From NCBI GenBank assembly GCA_903871605.1, contig CAIQHF010000048.1, forward strand, positions 109,682-173,681: a stretch of DNA of 64,000 nucleotides. Direction: 5' to 3'. Numbering within the stretch: position 1 is the first letter of the stretch; each line of letters begins with the position of its first letter. The notes under the pieces are model-generated. The model worked only from the letters and a program-made list of their open reading frames with translations. It ran no database searches and had not been told where the DNA came from. A program made the position numbers and the translations under genes. The DNA is from an uncultured Sphingomonadaceae bacterium (GTDB lineage: Bacteria; Pseudomonadota; Alphaproteobacteria; Sphingomonadales; Sphingomonadaceae). Below are positions 36,933 through 46,400 of the stretch, piece after piece.

Positions 36933-37879
36933 GCGCGTGCCTCCGCGATCACCGCGGCGAGCGTGCGCTCCGCCAGCAGCAGCTTGAACCGGTTGTCGTT
37001 GGTTGGCCGTGCGACGGCGAAGACCTGGGTCGTCACCGCCTTGGCGCCCTGCGGCATCGCGGCCTCCGCGGTCTCGACGCGCCACGGCTTGGGGGCGACG
37101 CCGCCGAAGGCGACGCGGCCGCTGCCGTCGGGCTGGATCACCGCCGCCACGGACACCAGCGCGAAGGCGTAGGACGCGCGGTCGCGCACCTTCTGGTAGA
37201 TATGCTTGCCCCCGAGCGGTCGGGGCAGCGTCACCGCGGTGATCAGTTCGCCGCGCTTGAGATTGGTCTCGACCTGCGGCGTGTCCCCCCACAGCCGGTG
37301 GAAGTCGGCGATCGGGATCGACCGCCTGGCGCCGGCGGGGTCCACCGTCTCGACCTGCGCGTCGAGCACGCGCATCGCCACCGCCATGTCGCCGGGATAG
37401 GTCGCGATGCAGGCGTCGGACGTGCCGACCACGCCGAGCTGTCGCGAATAGCCGCCGATCGCGGCGCAGCCGGAACCGGGCTGGCGCTTGTTGCACGGCT
37501 GGTTGGTGTCGTAGAAATAGGGGCAGCGCGTGCGCTGGAGCAGGTTTCCGGCAGTCGTCGCCTTGTTGCGGAGCTGGCCCGAGGCGCCCGCGACGATCGC
37601 GCGGGTCAGCACGCCATAGTCGCGCCGCACGCGCGGGTCCGACGCCAGCGCGGTGTTGCGGACGAGCGCCCCGATGCGCAGACCGCCTTCGGGCGTGGCC
37701 TCGATCTTGTCGAAGCCGAGGTCCTGCACGTCGACGAGGTGCGTCGGCGTCTCGATCTGCAGCTTCATCAGGTCGAGCAGATTGGTGCCGCCGGCGAGGA
37801 ACTTGGCGCCCGGAGTCTGTGCCACTGCAGCGGCCGCCTCGGCAGCGCTTTTCGCGCGGGCGTAAGTAAAGGCCTTCAT
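36929..37879 (-). CDS. paoB: FAD/[4Fe-4S] subunit of aldehyde oxidoreductase (PaoB/YagS type)
   Basis: This 316-residue medium subunit has FAD-binding [11 protein letters not shown] near residue 30 and [20 protein letters not shown]. The insert [20 protein letters not shown] has the Cys spacing of the extra iron-sulfur cluster known in PaoB, which sets this group apart from ordinary xanthine dehydrogenase FAD subunits. Both ends overlap their neighbours by four bases. Confidence 0.9.
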   Translation of the reverse strand: MKAFTYARAKSAAEAAAAVAQTPGAKFLAGGTNLLDLMKLQIETPTHLVDVQDLGFDKIEATPEGGLRIGALVRNTALASDPRVRRDYGVLTRAIVAGASGQLRNKATTAGNLLQRTRCPYFYDTNQPCNKRQPGSGCAAIGGYSRQLGVVGTSDACIATYPGDMAVAMRVLDAQVETVDPAGARRSIPIADFHRLWGDTPQVETNLKRGELITAVTLPRPLGGKHIYQKVRDRASYAFALVSVAAVIQPDGSGRVAFGGVAPKPWRVETAEAAMPQGAKAVTTQVFAVARPTNDNRFKLLLAERTLAAVIAEARA

Positions 37880-38517
37880 GCGTGGCTCCCGGCGACCTGT
37901 TCCATCGCCTCTAGGATGTTGGAATAGGCGCCGCAGCGACAGATGTTGCCGCTCATCCGCTCGCGCAGCTCGAGATTGGTCGCCTGCGGAGAGGCAACGA
38001 TGTCCGCCTGGACGTGGCTAGGCACGCCGCGGCGGATCTCGTCGAGCACCGACACCGCCGAACAGATCTGGCCGGGCGTGCAATAGCCGCATTGGTAGCC
38101 GTCATGCTCGACGAACGCCGCCTGCATCGGGTGGAGATGCTCGGGCGTCCCCAAGCCTTCGATGGTCGTGACCTTGTCGCCCTCGTGCTGCACGGCGAGG
38201 CTGAGGCAGCTGTTGATCCGCTCGCCGTTGACGATGACGGTGCAGGCACCACACTGGCCGTGGTCGCAACCCTTCTTGGTGCCGGTCAGCTGGAGATGCT
38301 CTCGCAGCGTGTCGAGCAGCGTGGTGCGCGTGTCGAGGACGAGCTCCCGCTCGTGGCCGTTGACCGTCATCCTCACCGTCGCAGAGGGCGGCGCGGATGG
38401 ACGTACCGTCGCCTGCGCTTCGCTGTCCGCAAGCATGCCGCCGCCCAGCGCCGCGCTCGACGCGCCACCGACGAGCACGCCCCGGCGCGACAGTTCCCAC
38501 TCACTCGTACCCGTCAA
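37876..38517 (-). CDS. paoA: [2Fe-2S] subunit of aldehyde oxidoreductase, Tat-exported (PaoA/YagT type)
   Basis: This 213-residue small subunit is first in the operon. A Tat signal ([19 protein letters not shown]) would export the assembled heterotrimer. It is followed by a plant-type ferredoxin cluster ([12 protein letters not shown] ... INSC) and a second helical [2Fe-2S] domain ([18 protein letters not shown]). The start appears to be TTG 38517, preceded by CGGAGA at good spacing. No ATG gives the full Tat signal. Confidence 0.88.
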   Translation of the reverse strand: MTGTSEWELSRRGVLVGGASSAALGGGMLADSEAQATVRPSAPPSATVRMTVNGHERELVLDTRTTLLDTLREHLQLTGTKKGCDHGQCGACTVIVNGERINSCLSLAVQHEGDKVTTIEGLGTPEHLHPMQAAFVEHDGYQCGYCTPGQICSAVSVLDEIRRGVPSHVQADIVASPQATNLELRERMSGNICRCGAYSNILEAMEQVAGSHA

Positions 38518-38741
38518 AGCGATTCTCCGACCTCGTGACGCACGCCGCCACGCATTGCCAATGCCTCTCGGTTATCGCTGTCCCAGGCTCGGATGGCCAG
38601 ACCTATCCTGCGGCGTTTCACCCGCCGCCGTCCGATCGACCGAGGGAGATTACCTACCGACACGGCCGCAGTCTCGCTCTATATGACGGGATCGGCGAGG
38701 CGCAAGCCTCGTCTGCGCAGCTACGCACGATCGGAGTCGAG

Positions 38742-38990
38742 ATGAGCGAACTTGGTCATGATCTTCACGCATTGTTTCCCGCGCAGACCGCGATCCTCCA
38801 CAAGCTCAAGCTCGACAGCGAGCATTACCGGACTCTGGCGCTGCGCCACCACGCGCTGACCCAAGCGATCGGACGGATCGAGGCGGGTCTGGACGCCGCG
38901 TCCGATGACCGGCTGGAAGAGCTGAAGAAGCAGCGGCTCGTGGTGCTGGACGACATTGCCGGCATGATCGCGCATTACGAGGAGGCCTGA
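38742..38990 (+). CDS. YdcH-family (DUF465) small coiled-coil protein
   Basis: This 82-residue, mostly helical protein (MSELGHDLHALFPAQTAILH; LDSEHYRTLALRHHALTQAI; EELKKQRLVVLDDIAGMI) fits the YdcH/DUF465 pattern of short antiparallel helices. The role is unknown. It ends one base before the DksA-like gene, so the two are co-transcribed. The open frame runs far upstream, but ATG 38742 is the natural family start. Confidence 0.8.
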   Translation: MSELGHDLHALFPAQTAILHKLKLDSEHYRTLALRHHALTQAIGRIEAGLDAASDDRLEELKKQRLVVLDDIAGMIAHYEEA

Positions 38991-38991
38991 C

Positions 38992-39309
38992 ATGCCGGGC
39001 GACGACGCGGTTCGCGCGCGACTGCAAGGGCAGCTGGCCGAACTCGATGCGCAGGTCGCGCACATCGAAGCCGAGCGGCGTGCGCCACTCGAGCCCGATT
39101 TCGAGGAGCAGGCGGTCGCGATCGAAAGCGACGAACCGCTCGCCGGGATCGAGCAGGCGGCGCTCGATCATGCCGCGCAGATCAGGCTGGCGCTCGAGAG
39201 GATCGATTCGGGCACCTATGGCCGATGCGTCGACTGTGGCGAGGCGATCGCGCCGGCCAGGCTGGCGGTCTTCCCGGCCGCAACGCGGTGCGTCGCCTGC
39301 GCGCGCTAG
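38992..39309 (+). CDS. DksA/TraR-family zinc-finger protein
   Basis: This 105-residue protein has an N-terminal coiled-coil helix pair (about residues 5-70) and a C-terminal four-Cys zinc finger CVDCG...CVACA. DksA relatives bind in the RNA polymerase secondary channel. The acidic tip typical of full DksA is replaced by a shorter helix turn (ESDEPLAGIEQAALDHAAQI), so this is a short paralogue and not housekeeping DksA. It is coupled to the YdcH-like gene. Confidence 0.85.
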   Translation: MPGDDAVRARLQGQLAELDAQVAHIEAERRAPLEPDFEEQAVAIESDEPLAGIEQAALDHAAQIRLALERIDSGTYGRCVDCGEAIAPARLAVFPAATRCVACAR

Positions 39310-39396
39310 GGTCGACCACCCCGGGCGTGACGGCCGCCCGCGCGCTTTCCCGCGTGCCTGCCGAAATTGACGTCTCTCCAGCCTCCAGCGGCGCCG

Positions 39397-40401
39397 TCAT
39401 TTCGCCTCGAGATAACGGATGATGAACTGGTCCATCGTCTTGTAGGCCTGATCGGTCTCCGCCGGGTTTCCGCCGACCAGGCCGTGTTCGGCAGTGCTGA
39501 CCGATTTGAAGATATATGGCACGCCGTGGTCTTCGAATTGCTGCGCCATCTTGACCGATTCCTCGTGCGGCACATCGGTGTCCATCGTTCCATGCACGAG
39601 CAAGGTTGGCGGATAATCCCGATCGACGTTTCGGACGGGCTCGTAGGGTGCGATCCGGCTTGCCAGCGACGCCGCGTCGAAACCACTCACCTCCCGCGTC
39701 CACAGGCCATTTTGGCGAACGTATAGATAGTAAGCGTAGGCGTCGTCATATGTGCTCTTGCGGAGCCTCGCGTCGGAGACGACCGCGCCATTGAGGAATG
39801 GCTTGATGTCCGCCTCGCTGAATTTCTTCTTCGTATAGGCCGGATAGGGATTGGGCTTGTTGTACCAGTCGGCGTCGAGCGATCCGTAGCCGAACAAGGA
39901 AATGATCGCCTTCGGTTTCGGGGAGACACGGTATCCCGACAGAAGCGCCAGATATCCGCCGGCGGAATCGCCGACCACGACCATGTGCGCAGGATCGAGA
40001 TGAAACTGCCTGGCGCCGGCGCCGCCGAGCCAGGCGAACGCCGCTTCGACGTCGCTGACGATCGCGGGCAGCTTGGTCTCGGGTGCGAGACGGTAGTCGA
40101 ACGAGACAAGCGCATATCCCCGCGCCTTGGCGAGCGAGACGATTTCCCGCGTCGGGCGATATTCCGGCTTCAGGTCGCGCTCGCCGCCGATCAGCGCGCC
40201 GCCATGGAGATATACGATCACTGGCCGGATCGCGTCGCTCCCGGGCCGAAGCACGTCCGCCAGAATAGGGTGCCCCTCGACGACGCGATAGGTGACGGTG
40301 GTCTTTTCGAGCGGTACATCCGCTGCGGCGGGCGTCGTCAGCAGCGTTGCCACGGCGGCGACCGTCGTCGAGAGCCGCACGCCTACGGGCCGGGTCTTCA
40401 T
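39397..40401 (-). CDS. Exported alpha/beta hydrolase (esterase/lipase type)
   Basis: This hydrolase of about 334 residues has a signal peptide (VRLSTTVAAVATLLTTPAAA). YLHGGALIGGERD supplies the oxyanion hole, VVGDSAGGYLAL the nucleophile Ser, LVHGTMDTDVP the Asp and TAEHGLVGG the His, so the triad is intact. ATG 40401 is favoured because GGAGA is correctly spaced there and abuts the alternative ATG 40407. The substrate is unknown. Confidence 0.85.
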   Translation of the reverse strand: MKTRPVGVRLSTTVAAVATLLTTPAAADVPLEKTTVTYRVVEGHPILADVLRPGSDAIRPVIVYLHGGALIGGERDLKPEYRPTREIVSLAKARGYALVSFDYRLAPETKLPAIVSDVEAAFAWLGGAGARQFHLDPAHMVVVGDSAGGYLALLSGYRVSPKPKAIISLFGYGSLDADWYNKPNPYPAYTKKKFSEADIKPFLNGAVVSDARLRKSTYDDAYAYYLYVRQNGLWTREVSGFDAASLASRIAPYEPVRNVDRDYPPTLLVHGTMDTDVPHEESVKMAQQFEDHGVPYIFKSVSTAEHGLVGGNPAETDQAYKTMDQFIIRYLEAK

Positions 40402-40537
40402 GCGCATTCTCCGTTAGCGGTGGTGCTGCGCGATGGACGCGGCAAGGTTTCTCGAGGCGTGCTCGCGCGATGTCGCGGCACGGCTCGGTTCGGGGCGGCG
40501 CGTCGCGAAGATTGCGGCACATTGCCCGCATCCGGCA

Positions 40538-41893
40538 TCAGCCCTGCTCCCCGAAGCGCTTGGTTGGCCGCAGATCGTTGAACGCCGCGTTCATGAGCAG
40601 CGCCGCGAACGACGTCAGGATGATGCCGTCGTTGAAGACGGGATGGAGCGATGCGGGCATCGCCTGGAAAAATTGCGGCGCACATATCGGGATCAGGCCG
40701 AAGCCGATCGAAATGGCGACGATCAGCGAATTGGCACGGCTGGCTGCGTAATCGACCGACGCGAGCATCCTGATGCCGGAGGCGGCGACCATCCCGAAGA
40801 GCAGGAAGCTCGCTCCCCCCAACGCCGCCTTGGGCACGGACGCGACGATATATGCGAGCTTCGGGAGCAGGCCGAGCCAGATCATGATCACCCCCGCCGT
40901 CACGCACACCCACCGGCTGACTATGCCGGTCACGCCCACCAGCCCGATATTCTGCGAGTAGGAGACGAACGGAAACGTATTGAAGACGCCGCCGATGATC
41001 GTTGCGGTCGCGTCCGCGAGCAACCCGCGGGTGATGTCGTCGGGCCCCACCTCCCGGCCCGTCATGCTCCCCAACGCCAGGAACATACCCGTTGCCTCGA
41101 TGAAGACGATGGTCATCACCACCACCATGGTGGCGATCGGGATCAGGTGGAATGTCGGGGCGCCGAAATAGAAGGGCTGGACGACCGCGACCCAGGGCTG
41201 CTGCCCGACGCCGCTGAGATCGACCTGCCCGAGCATGATGCTCAGCATATATCCTGCCGCCAGCCCGATCATAACCGCGCTGTTCGCGATCAACCCGCGG
41301 CCCAGCCTGAGGATCAGCAACGTCACGCCCAGCACGAACGCCGCGAGGCCGAGATGGGCGGGCGCTCCGAAATCGGGCGCGTCGGCCCCCCCACCGGCCC
41401 AATTGACGCCGATGCGCAACAGCGAGACGCCGATCATAGTGATGATCGACCCGGTCACGACCGGCGGGAAAAAGCCCAGAAAGTGGCGGACGAACGGCGC
41501 CATGCACAAGGCGACGAGGCCTGCGGCGATGACCGATCCAAACAGACCCGGCGCGCCCATGCCGGGCATCGCCGCGATCGCGGCGAGCGGCGATATCGCG
41601 ACCGCCGTGACGCCCATGATGATCGGCAGGCGGATTCCCAGCCTCCACCATCCGGCGGCCTGCAAGATCGTCGTCAAGCCGCACACGAACAGATCGCACG
41701 TGATCAATATGGCGAGCTGCGCCCTGGAGAGATGGAGCGCCGCGCCGACGATCATCGGAACGGCGACCGCATTGGCATACATTACGAGGACATTCTGGGC
41801 GCCGAGCCCGATCAGTCGCGCTGCCGGCAACATCTCGTCGACCGGATGTCGTTCGCCGATCGCGGCGCGCTGGCGCGGAAAGGCGGGCGTCAC
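40538..41893 (-). CDS. NCS2-family nucleobase (xanthine/urate/uracil) permease
   Basis: This 451-residue inner-membrane transporter has about 12-14 TM helices. Family motifs are GLGAQNVLVMYANAVAVPMI at TM1 (Q/H motif region), IIMGVTAVAISP, FIEATGMFLALG in TM8 with the conserved Glu, and NTFPFVSYSQNIGLVGVTGI with the N-x-F/Q-N signature of TM10. The substrate is not certain; the motif spelling resembles the xanthine/urate branch. It runs toward the hydrolase gene (136-base gap). Confidence 0.87.
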   Translation of the reverse strand: MTPAFPRQRAAIGERHPVDEMLPAARLIGLGAQNVLVMYANAVAVPMIVGAALHLSRAQLAILITCDLFVCGLTTILQAAGWWRLGIRLPIIMGVTAVAISPLAAIAAMPGMGAPGLFGSVIAAGLVALCMAPFVRHFLGFFPPVVTGSIITMIGVSLLRIGVNWAGGGADAPDFGAPAHLGLAAFVLGVTLLILRLGRGLIANSAVMIGLAAGYMLSIMLGQVDLSGVGQQPWVAVVQPFYFGAPTFHLIPIATMVVVMTIVFIEATGMFLALGSMTGREVGPDDITRGLLADATATIIGGVFNTFPFVSYSQNIGLVGVTGIVSRWVCVTAGVIMIWLGLLPKLAYIVASVPKAALGGASFLLFGMVAASGIRMLASVDYAASRANSLIVAISIGFGLIPICAPQFFQAMPASLHPVFNDGIILTSFAALLMNAAFNDLRPTKRFGEQG

Positions 41894-42434
41894 GCGCGCC
41901 GCCTCGCGCTGGAAGGCGGCACGCTCGCCAAGCTACAGCCGGTGGCGGACAGGTCCGAGAAAGGCATTATCGGTTCAAGCTGCATTATGTCCTGCAAAGT
42001 GCGTTGAACTTCCCACATCGGTCAAGAGCCAATCCGTCGCGTGCTGACGCGCGTGCGATGGCCGACCTTCGGTGGATCGGTCGATCGTCCATGCGCACGG
42101 CGCCGATCCGAGTCGCCTGATCGGATCCGCGGACGCGTGCCGGGGGATCACCGTGCTGGTGCCCGATCTCGCAATCGCCTCCCGCTAGGCCGGAGGGCGC
42201 TCTGCATCAAAAAATCGCGCTTGCTGCCGGAATGATCTTGTAGCACGTTTGCGTGAGAACCGCAGGGAACTTTGCATTGCGGTTTATATCATTCGAGTGC
42301 GGAAAGCCGCATCGGTCGATGTATTCGTGCAAAAACCGGGCGTCTGAGATCCGGCAAAACATCGGGGGAGGATCGGAAAGGCAAAGCGAGTCCGTCAGTC
42401 GTTGCGGATGCCGAGCAAAAAAAAGGGGGTTCGA
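41894..42434. other. 541-bp intergenic region without a supported gene
   Basis: This divergent region lies between the NCS2 permease and the second TonB receptor. Short frames exist (for example 42041-42235 and a 38-codon frame from 42073), but none shows a family pattern or ribosome-binding site I trust. The right part (42240-42330) is AT-richer and includes TTTATATC-like sequence, so it probably holds the receptor promoter. Confidence 0.4.
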
Positions 42435-44831
42435 GTGAGACAATCTCAACGCGCGCACACGATCGTCGGTGCTTCCGTCCTGGCGATCGCCGCAACGCTG
42501 ACCGCCTCCGCGCATGCCGCCGATACGCCGGCGGCAATCGATGCGACGGGGCCGGCCGGACAGATCGGCGACATCGTGGTGACTGCGGAGCGCACCAACA
42601 CGACCTTGCAGAAGGCGACGCTGTCGGTAACCGCGGTGACGGCGGACACGCTCGTCAAGAGCAACATCACCGAGATCGGTGGCCTCAACGGCACGGTGCC
42701 GGGCCTGGTGGTCTCCTCGGGCAATGGCGGCGAACGCGACATCTCGATCCGCGGCATCGGCCTCGAAACGCCTGAGAATCCCGATACGCAGTCGGGCGTC
42801 TCCTACCACATCGACGGCGTCTATATCTTCAATACGATCGCCGCCAATGCCGCTTTCGTCGACGTCAGCCAGATCGAGGTGCTCCGCGGGCCGCAGGGCA
42901 CGATGTACGGCCAGGGATCGACGGGCGGAACGATCAACGTCGTCTCGATCCAGCCGACGACCGACAAGGTGTCGGGCTATGTCGACGCCGGATATGGCAA
43001 TTACAATTACACCAAGGCGGATGCGGCGCTCAACCTGCCGATCACGGACACGCTGGCCGTGCGCGGTGCGATCCAGTTCATGAAGCATGACGGCTACGCG
43101 CATGCGACCGATGTCGCGGGCCATGCGAGCTATCCGTTGAGCAACGCCAACAACATCAGCGGCAAGGCGTCGATCAAATGGACGCCCACCGCGAACCTCA
43201 GCGTGCTGCTGAGCACGATCCAGTATCGCGGCGATGCCAATGCCGCCGAGCAGAAGAACGTGCTCGATCCCAATCCCGATCCCCGCGAGGTGACGCAGGA
43301 TTATCCGGGCAAGACCTATGTCCGCACGCAGCTCTATTATGGCGTCGTGAAGCTCAATCTGGGCAATGCCGTGCTCTCCTCGATCAGCAGCTACCAGAAA
43401 TTGCTGTCCAACCAGTCGTGGGATGGCGATGGTCTCAATCCTGCACTGTTCCTCGCCGACCAGGGCGCGAACACCGGCGGCGCGCTCTACGATCATATCG
43501 CGCTGTGGCAGCAGAACACCAAATCGTGGACGCAGGAGGTTAATCTCGCCTCCGACAATGACGGCCCGCTCAAGTGGATCGTCGGCGGCGTATATCTTCA
43601 TTCCAAAAATGGCAGCTACATCAACGAATATAGCTCCAACACCGGCGACGGGCTCAATGCGCCGCTTCCCGTCGACACGGCATTCAACGATCCGCTCGTA
43701 CAGACGCTGGAGTTCGGCCAGCTCTCGGCGCTCACCCGCAGCTCTTATGCCGGCTATGGACAGGGCACCTATAAGCTGACCGACAAGCTGTCGATCACGG
43801 CCGGTGTTCGCTACAACCACGACAAATACACCGGCGTGGGCGACTCGGTTTCCGGTGGCCAGGAGGATTTGACGTCGGGCAACTATCTCCAGCCCGTGCC
43901 GACGGTCGCTGCGAAAAGCCACAAGCTGACTTGGAAGGCGTCGGTCGATTACGCCTTCACGCCGCGCAACATGCTCTACCTGAGCTATACGCGTGGCTAT
44001 AAGCCGGGCGGGATCAACGTAGGCGCCGCGCAGGGCGGCTCGGCTCTCTATTTCGGCGATCCGCTCGGGGTCAAGCCGACCTATTCGCAGGAGTCGGTCG
44101 ATGCCATCGAGATCGGCTCGAAGAACCGTTTCCTGAACAATACGCTCCAGGTCAACGTGTCCGGCTTCTATTATTTCTACAAGAACATGCAGTTCATCAA
44201 CGACGATCCCGTCCTGTTCGGCTACGGCATCAGCAATGCGCCGATGGCGCATATCTATGGCGGTGAGGCCGAAGCCAATTGGCATGCGACCCGGCATCTC
44301 CAGTTCGAGGGCAATTTGTCCCTGCTCCATGGCACGTTCACCAAGAGCTTCGAGGCGCTCGATCCGACCGTGGCGACGGCGGCGCAGGTGGCCGCTGGCT
44401 ATGCCGGAACCGCGGCCTTCTTCCAGAATTTCTACGCGGCCTATCTCGCGCGGCGATCGGCATATCAGGATATCAAGGGCAATGACGTCCCGAAAATCCC
44501 GACCGTGCAGGGTAGTGGCGCGGTATCCTGGAGCGGCGACGTCGGTCCGGGTGCGCTTCTACTCCGGGCTCAATATCTGTACCGCGGAAAGTTCAGCTCG
44601 AACGTCTTCCAAGATTCATCCGACGACATCACGCCGCATTATTCGCAGATCAATCTCTTCGGGAGCTATAGCTTTGCCGACAGCGGCTTCTCCGTTTCGG
44701 CGACGGTCACCAATTTGCTGAACAAGAACAGCGTCAGCAACCGTTTCACCGATCCTTATGGCACCCACCAGGTGTACGACACGTACATCCCGCCGCGGCA
44801 GGTTATCGCCACGGTCAAATACACCTTCTGA
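42435..44831 (+). CDS. TonB-dependent receptor (second)
   Basis: This outer-membrane receptor of about 798 residues has a signal peptide (AHTIVGASVLAIAATLTASAHA), TonB box GDIVVTAER, a plug with TVPGLVVSSGNGGERDISIR and IEVLRGPQGTMYGQGSTGGT, and a barrel with YLSYTRGYKPGGINVGA that ends in VIATVKYTF with the terminal aromatic needed for BAM assembly. I prefer GTG 42435, six bases after an AAGGGGG site, to TTG 42402. The ligand is unknown; divergent position to the NCS2 permease hints at a nucleobase-like or related compound (weak inference). Confidence 0.9.
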   Translation: MRQSQRAHTIVGASVLAIAATLTASAHAADTPAAIDATGPAGQIGDIVVTAERTNTTLQKATLSVTAVTADTLVKSNITEIGGLNGTVPGLVVSSGNGGERDISIRGIGLETPENPDTQSGVSYHIDGVYIFNTIAANAAFVDVSQIEVLRGPQGTMYGQGSTGGTINVVSIQPTTDKVSGYVDAGYGNYNYTKADAALNLPITDTLAVRGAIQFMKHDGYAHATDVAGHASYPLSNANNISGKASIKWTPTANLSVLLSTIQYRGDANAAEQKNVLDPNPDPREVTQDYPGKTYVRTQLYYGVVKLNLGNAVLSSISSYQKLLSNQSWDGDGLNPALFLADQGANTGGALYDHIALWQQNTKSWTQEVNLASDNDGPLKWIVGGVYLHSKNGSYINEYSSNTGDGLNAPLPVDTAFNDPLVQTLEFGQLSALTRSSYAGYGQGTYKLTDKLSITAGVRYNHDKYTGVGDSVSGGQEDLTSGNYLQPVPTVAAKSHKLTWKASVDYAFTPRNMLYLSYTRGYKPGGINVGAAQGGSALYFGDPLGVKPTYSQESVDAIEIGSKNRFLNNTLQVNVSGFYYFYKNMQFINDDPVLFGYGISNAPMAHIYGGEAEANWHATRHLQFEGNLSLLHGTFTKSFEALDPTVATAAQVAAGYAGTAAFFQNFYAAYLARRSAYQDIKGNDVPKIPTVQGSGAVSWSGDVGPGALLLRAQYLYRGKFSSNVFQDSSDDITPHYSQINLFGSYSFADSGFSVSATVTNLLNKNSVSNRFTDPYGTHQVYDTYIPPRQVIATVKYTF

Positions 44832-44840
44832 CGGGCAGCG

Positions 44841-44870
44841 GCGGCGATCGGCCGAGAAGTCGGTCGCCGC
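44841..44870 (+). terminator. Hairpin after second TonB receptor gene
   Basis: GCGGCGA and TCGCCGC flank a CCGA/TCGG inner stem, ten bases after the receptor stop. There is no T-run, so this is only a possible terminator. The rest of 44871-45140 shows no gene. Confidence 0.35.
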
Positions 44871-45140
44871 ACGCATCGCGCTCCATCGACGATCGTAAGC
44901 CGATCGCATGCACGGGCGCTCCGACCACCACGTCACGTGCGCCGGCCCCGATCCGCCCGTTCACCTCACATGCGAAGATTCCGGGGGGGGGCTCTGCGCC
45001 GGCCATCGTCCGTCCGAGGACGATGACTGGTTCGCGATGACGATATTGCGCGTCGCCCGGCCGATCGACCTTGTCGGACGGGGCGCGAACGCCGCATGCC
45101 CAGCCGGCGCGCCTCAGCGAAGGCGCCAAAGGGGGGCGAC

Positions 45141-45575
45141 ATGGCTAGGATCGACCGCAGGCGCCTCGACGACACGACGCATTCACTGGCGTTCGATGTG
45201 CCGGTGCGGTTCGACGACATCGACGTGCAGGGTCACGTCAACAATGCAGCCGCGGTGGTGATCCTCCAGGAGACGCGCGCCGATTTCAACCTCGCACTCG
45301 GGCTATCGCGGCTGCGCGGCGAGCTGCGCGTTATGGTGGCGGCTCTCTCGGTCGAATATGCCGCCGAAATGCACCACCCGGGGCTGATCACCGTCCATAC
45401 CGGCGTGCTCGCGATCGGGCGCAGCGCACTCACCCTGGGGCAGGTGGCGCGCCAAAACGGGCGCAGCGCGCTCTATGCGCAAGCTGTGCTGGTATTCGCC
45501 GATGAAACGGGATCGGCGGCGATCCCGTCCGCGGCGCGCGCCGCCTATGCACGCTATCAGATCGCCGCGCCTTGA
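45141..45575 (+). CDS. Hotdog-fold acyl-CoA thioesterase (4HBT/YbgC type)
   Basis: This 144-residue protein has VRFDDIDVQGHVNNAAAVVI, the active-site Asp and HVNN motif of 4-hydroxybenzoyl-CoA-thioesterase-type hotdogs, then VEYAAEMHHPGLITVHTGVL. ATG 45141 follows AGGGGGG; the upstream frame to 45096 lacks a site. It probably hydrolyses a short or aromatic acyl-CoA. The substrate is unknown. Confidence 0.82.
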   Translation: MARIDRRRLDDTTHSLAFDVPVRFDDIDVQGHVNNAAAVVILQETRADFNLALGLSRLRGELRVMVAALSVEYAAEMHHPGLITVHTGVLAIGRSALTLGQVARQNGRSALYAQAVLVFADETGSAAIPSAARAAYARYQIAAP

Positions 45576-45653
45576 CGGGGCGCGACGCGCTCGCATGGCG
45601 GACTCGGTGCGTGTGTCGGGCCGGGCGGCGGCGGATCATCGGATCGCGTCGGA

Positions 45654-45941
45654 TCAAGGCGCAAGGCGGACCAGCTTGGTGCGGCTCGAGGCGCCGCGCA
45701 CGAGCGTCAGCGTCGAAACGGGGCGATTGAGCGCGCTGGCGAGCAGGCGCAACACCGCGTCGTTCGCCTTGCCGTCTTCGGGTGGCGCCGTGGTGCGCAC
45801 CGCAAGCGTACCGCCCGCCTCGGGCAGCACGATCGCATCGGCCGAGGCGCCGGGCGACACGCGCACCGCCAGCCGCCCTTCGACGTCGACGAGCGCCAGG
45901 ATCGCGGCAACGCTCGGGACGGTCATCCTCGGGCGTGCCAT
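45654..45941 (-). CDS. DUF167 (YggU-like) protein
   Basis: This 95-residue protein includes LAVRVSPGASADAI and VRTTAPPEDGKANDAVLRLL, the characteristic DUF167 pattern, and ends SSRTKLVRL. The family is widespread with no settled function. It is downstream of the small unknown gene on the same strand. Confidence 0.85.
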   Translation of the reverse strand: MARPRMTVPSVAAILALVDVEGRLAVRVSPGASADAIVLPEAGGTLAVRTTAPPEDGKANDAVLRLLASALNRPVSTLTLVRGASSRTKLVRLAP

Positions 45942-45986
45942 CAGTCGTCCCTGATCGGATGATCCGCGGTAATGGGCGGGCTCGAC

Positions 45987-46190
45987 TTAGTGAGCGCGGT
46001 CTTCGGCGAAGCTTCTGGAGAGTTGAGCCGCCAAATCCGTGCAGCGCCACGCAGTGCCGCTGCGCCCCTTTTTCCCGGCCTCGCAGATGCCGGCGACGAT
46101 ATGCGGCAAATGCTCTTCGTTGATCACGCCGGCGTGCCGCAATCCGAGCAGGATTCCCTCGATCGCGAGTCTCAAATCAGCATCCATCAT
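45987..46190 (-). CDS. Small hypothetical protein
   Basis: This 67-residue protein starts MMDADLRLAIEGILLGLRHA, with a CGGAG site before ATG 46190. It is amphipathic and helical, with a single Cys near the middle and another near the end. I do not recognise a family. It lies upstream of the DUF167 gene on the same strand (45-base gap), and coding is supported mainly by the start signal and codon pattern. Confidence 0.5.
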   Translation of the reverse strand: MMDADLRLAIEGILLGLRHAGVINEEHLPHIVAGICEAGKKGRSGTAWRCTDLAAQLSRSFAEDRAH

Positions 46191-46400
46191 ACGGCTCCGC
46201 TCTGAGGAAGGGCGAGCGTGACAGGGCATTGGATAGAGTCAACGCGCATTCTTCATTCTGTCATAATGCTCAAGAAAATGGTCGCCAGGCGACAGAAGCG
46301 TCCGGCCGGGCGACGCGCCAACCCGTTTGGCGCCGCTCGACAAGACGACTCCAAAGGCCCTAGCTATTCGCTCGGCAGCGTCGTCTTTGGAGGATCGGCA

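Noticed and set aside
40433..42007. Plus-strand ORF of 524 codons opposite the NCS2 permease
   Set aside because: Composition is Arg/Asp/His-rich with no domain; the permease on the other strand has TM helices and family motifs.
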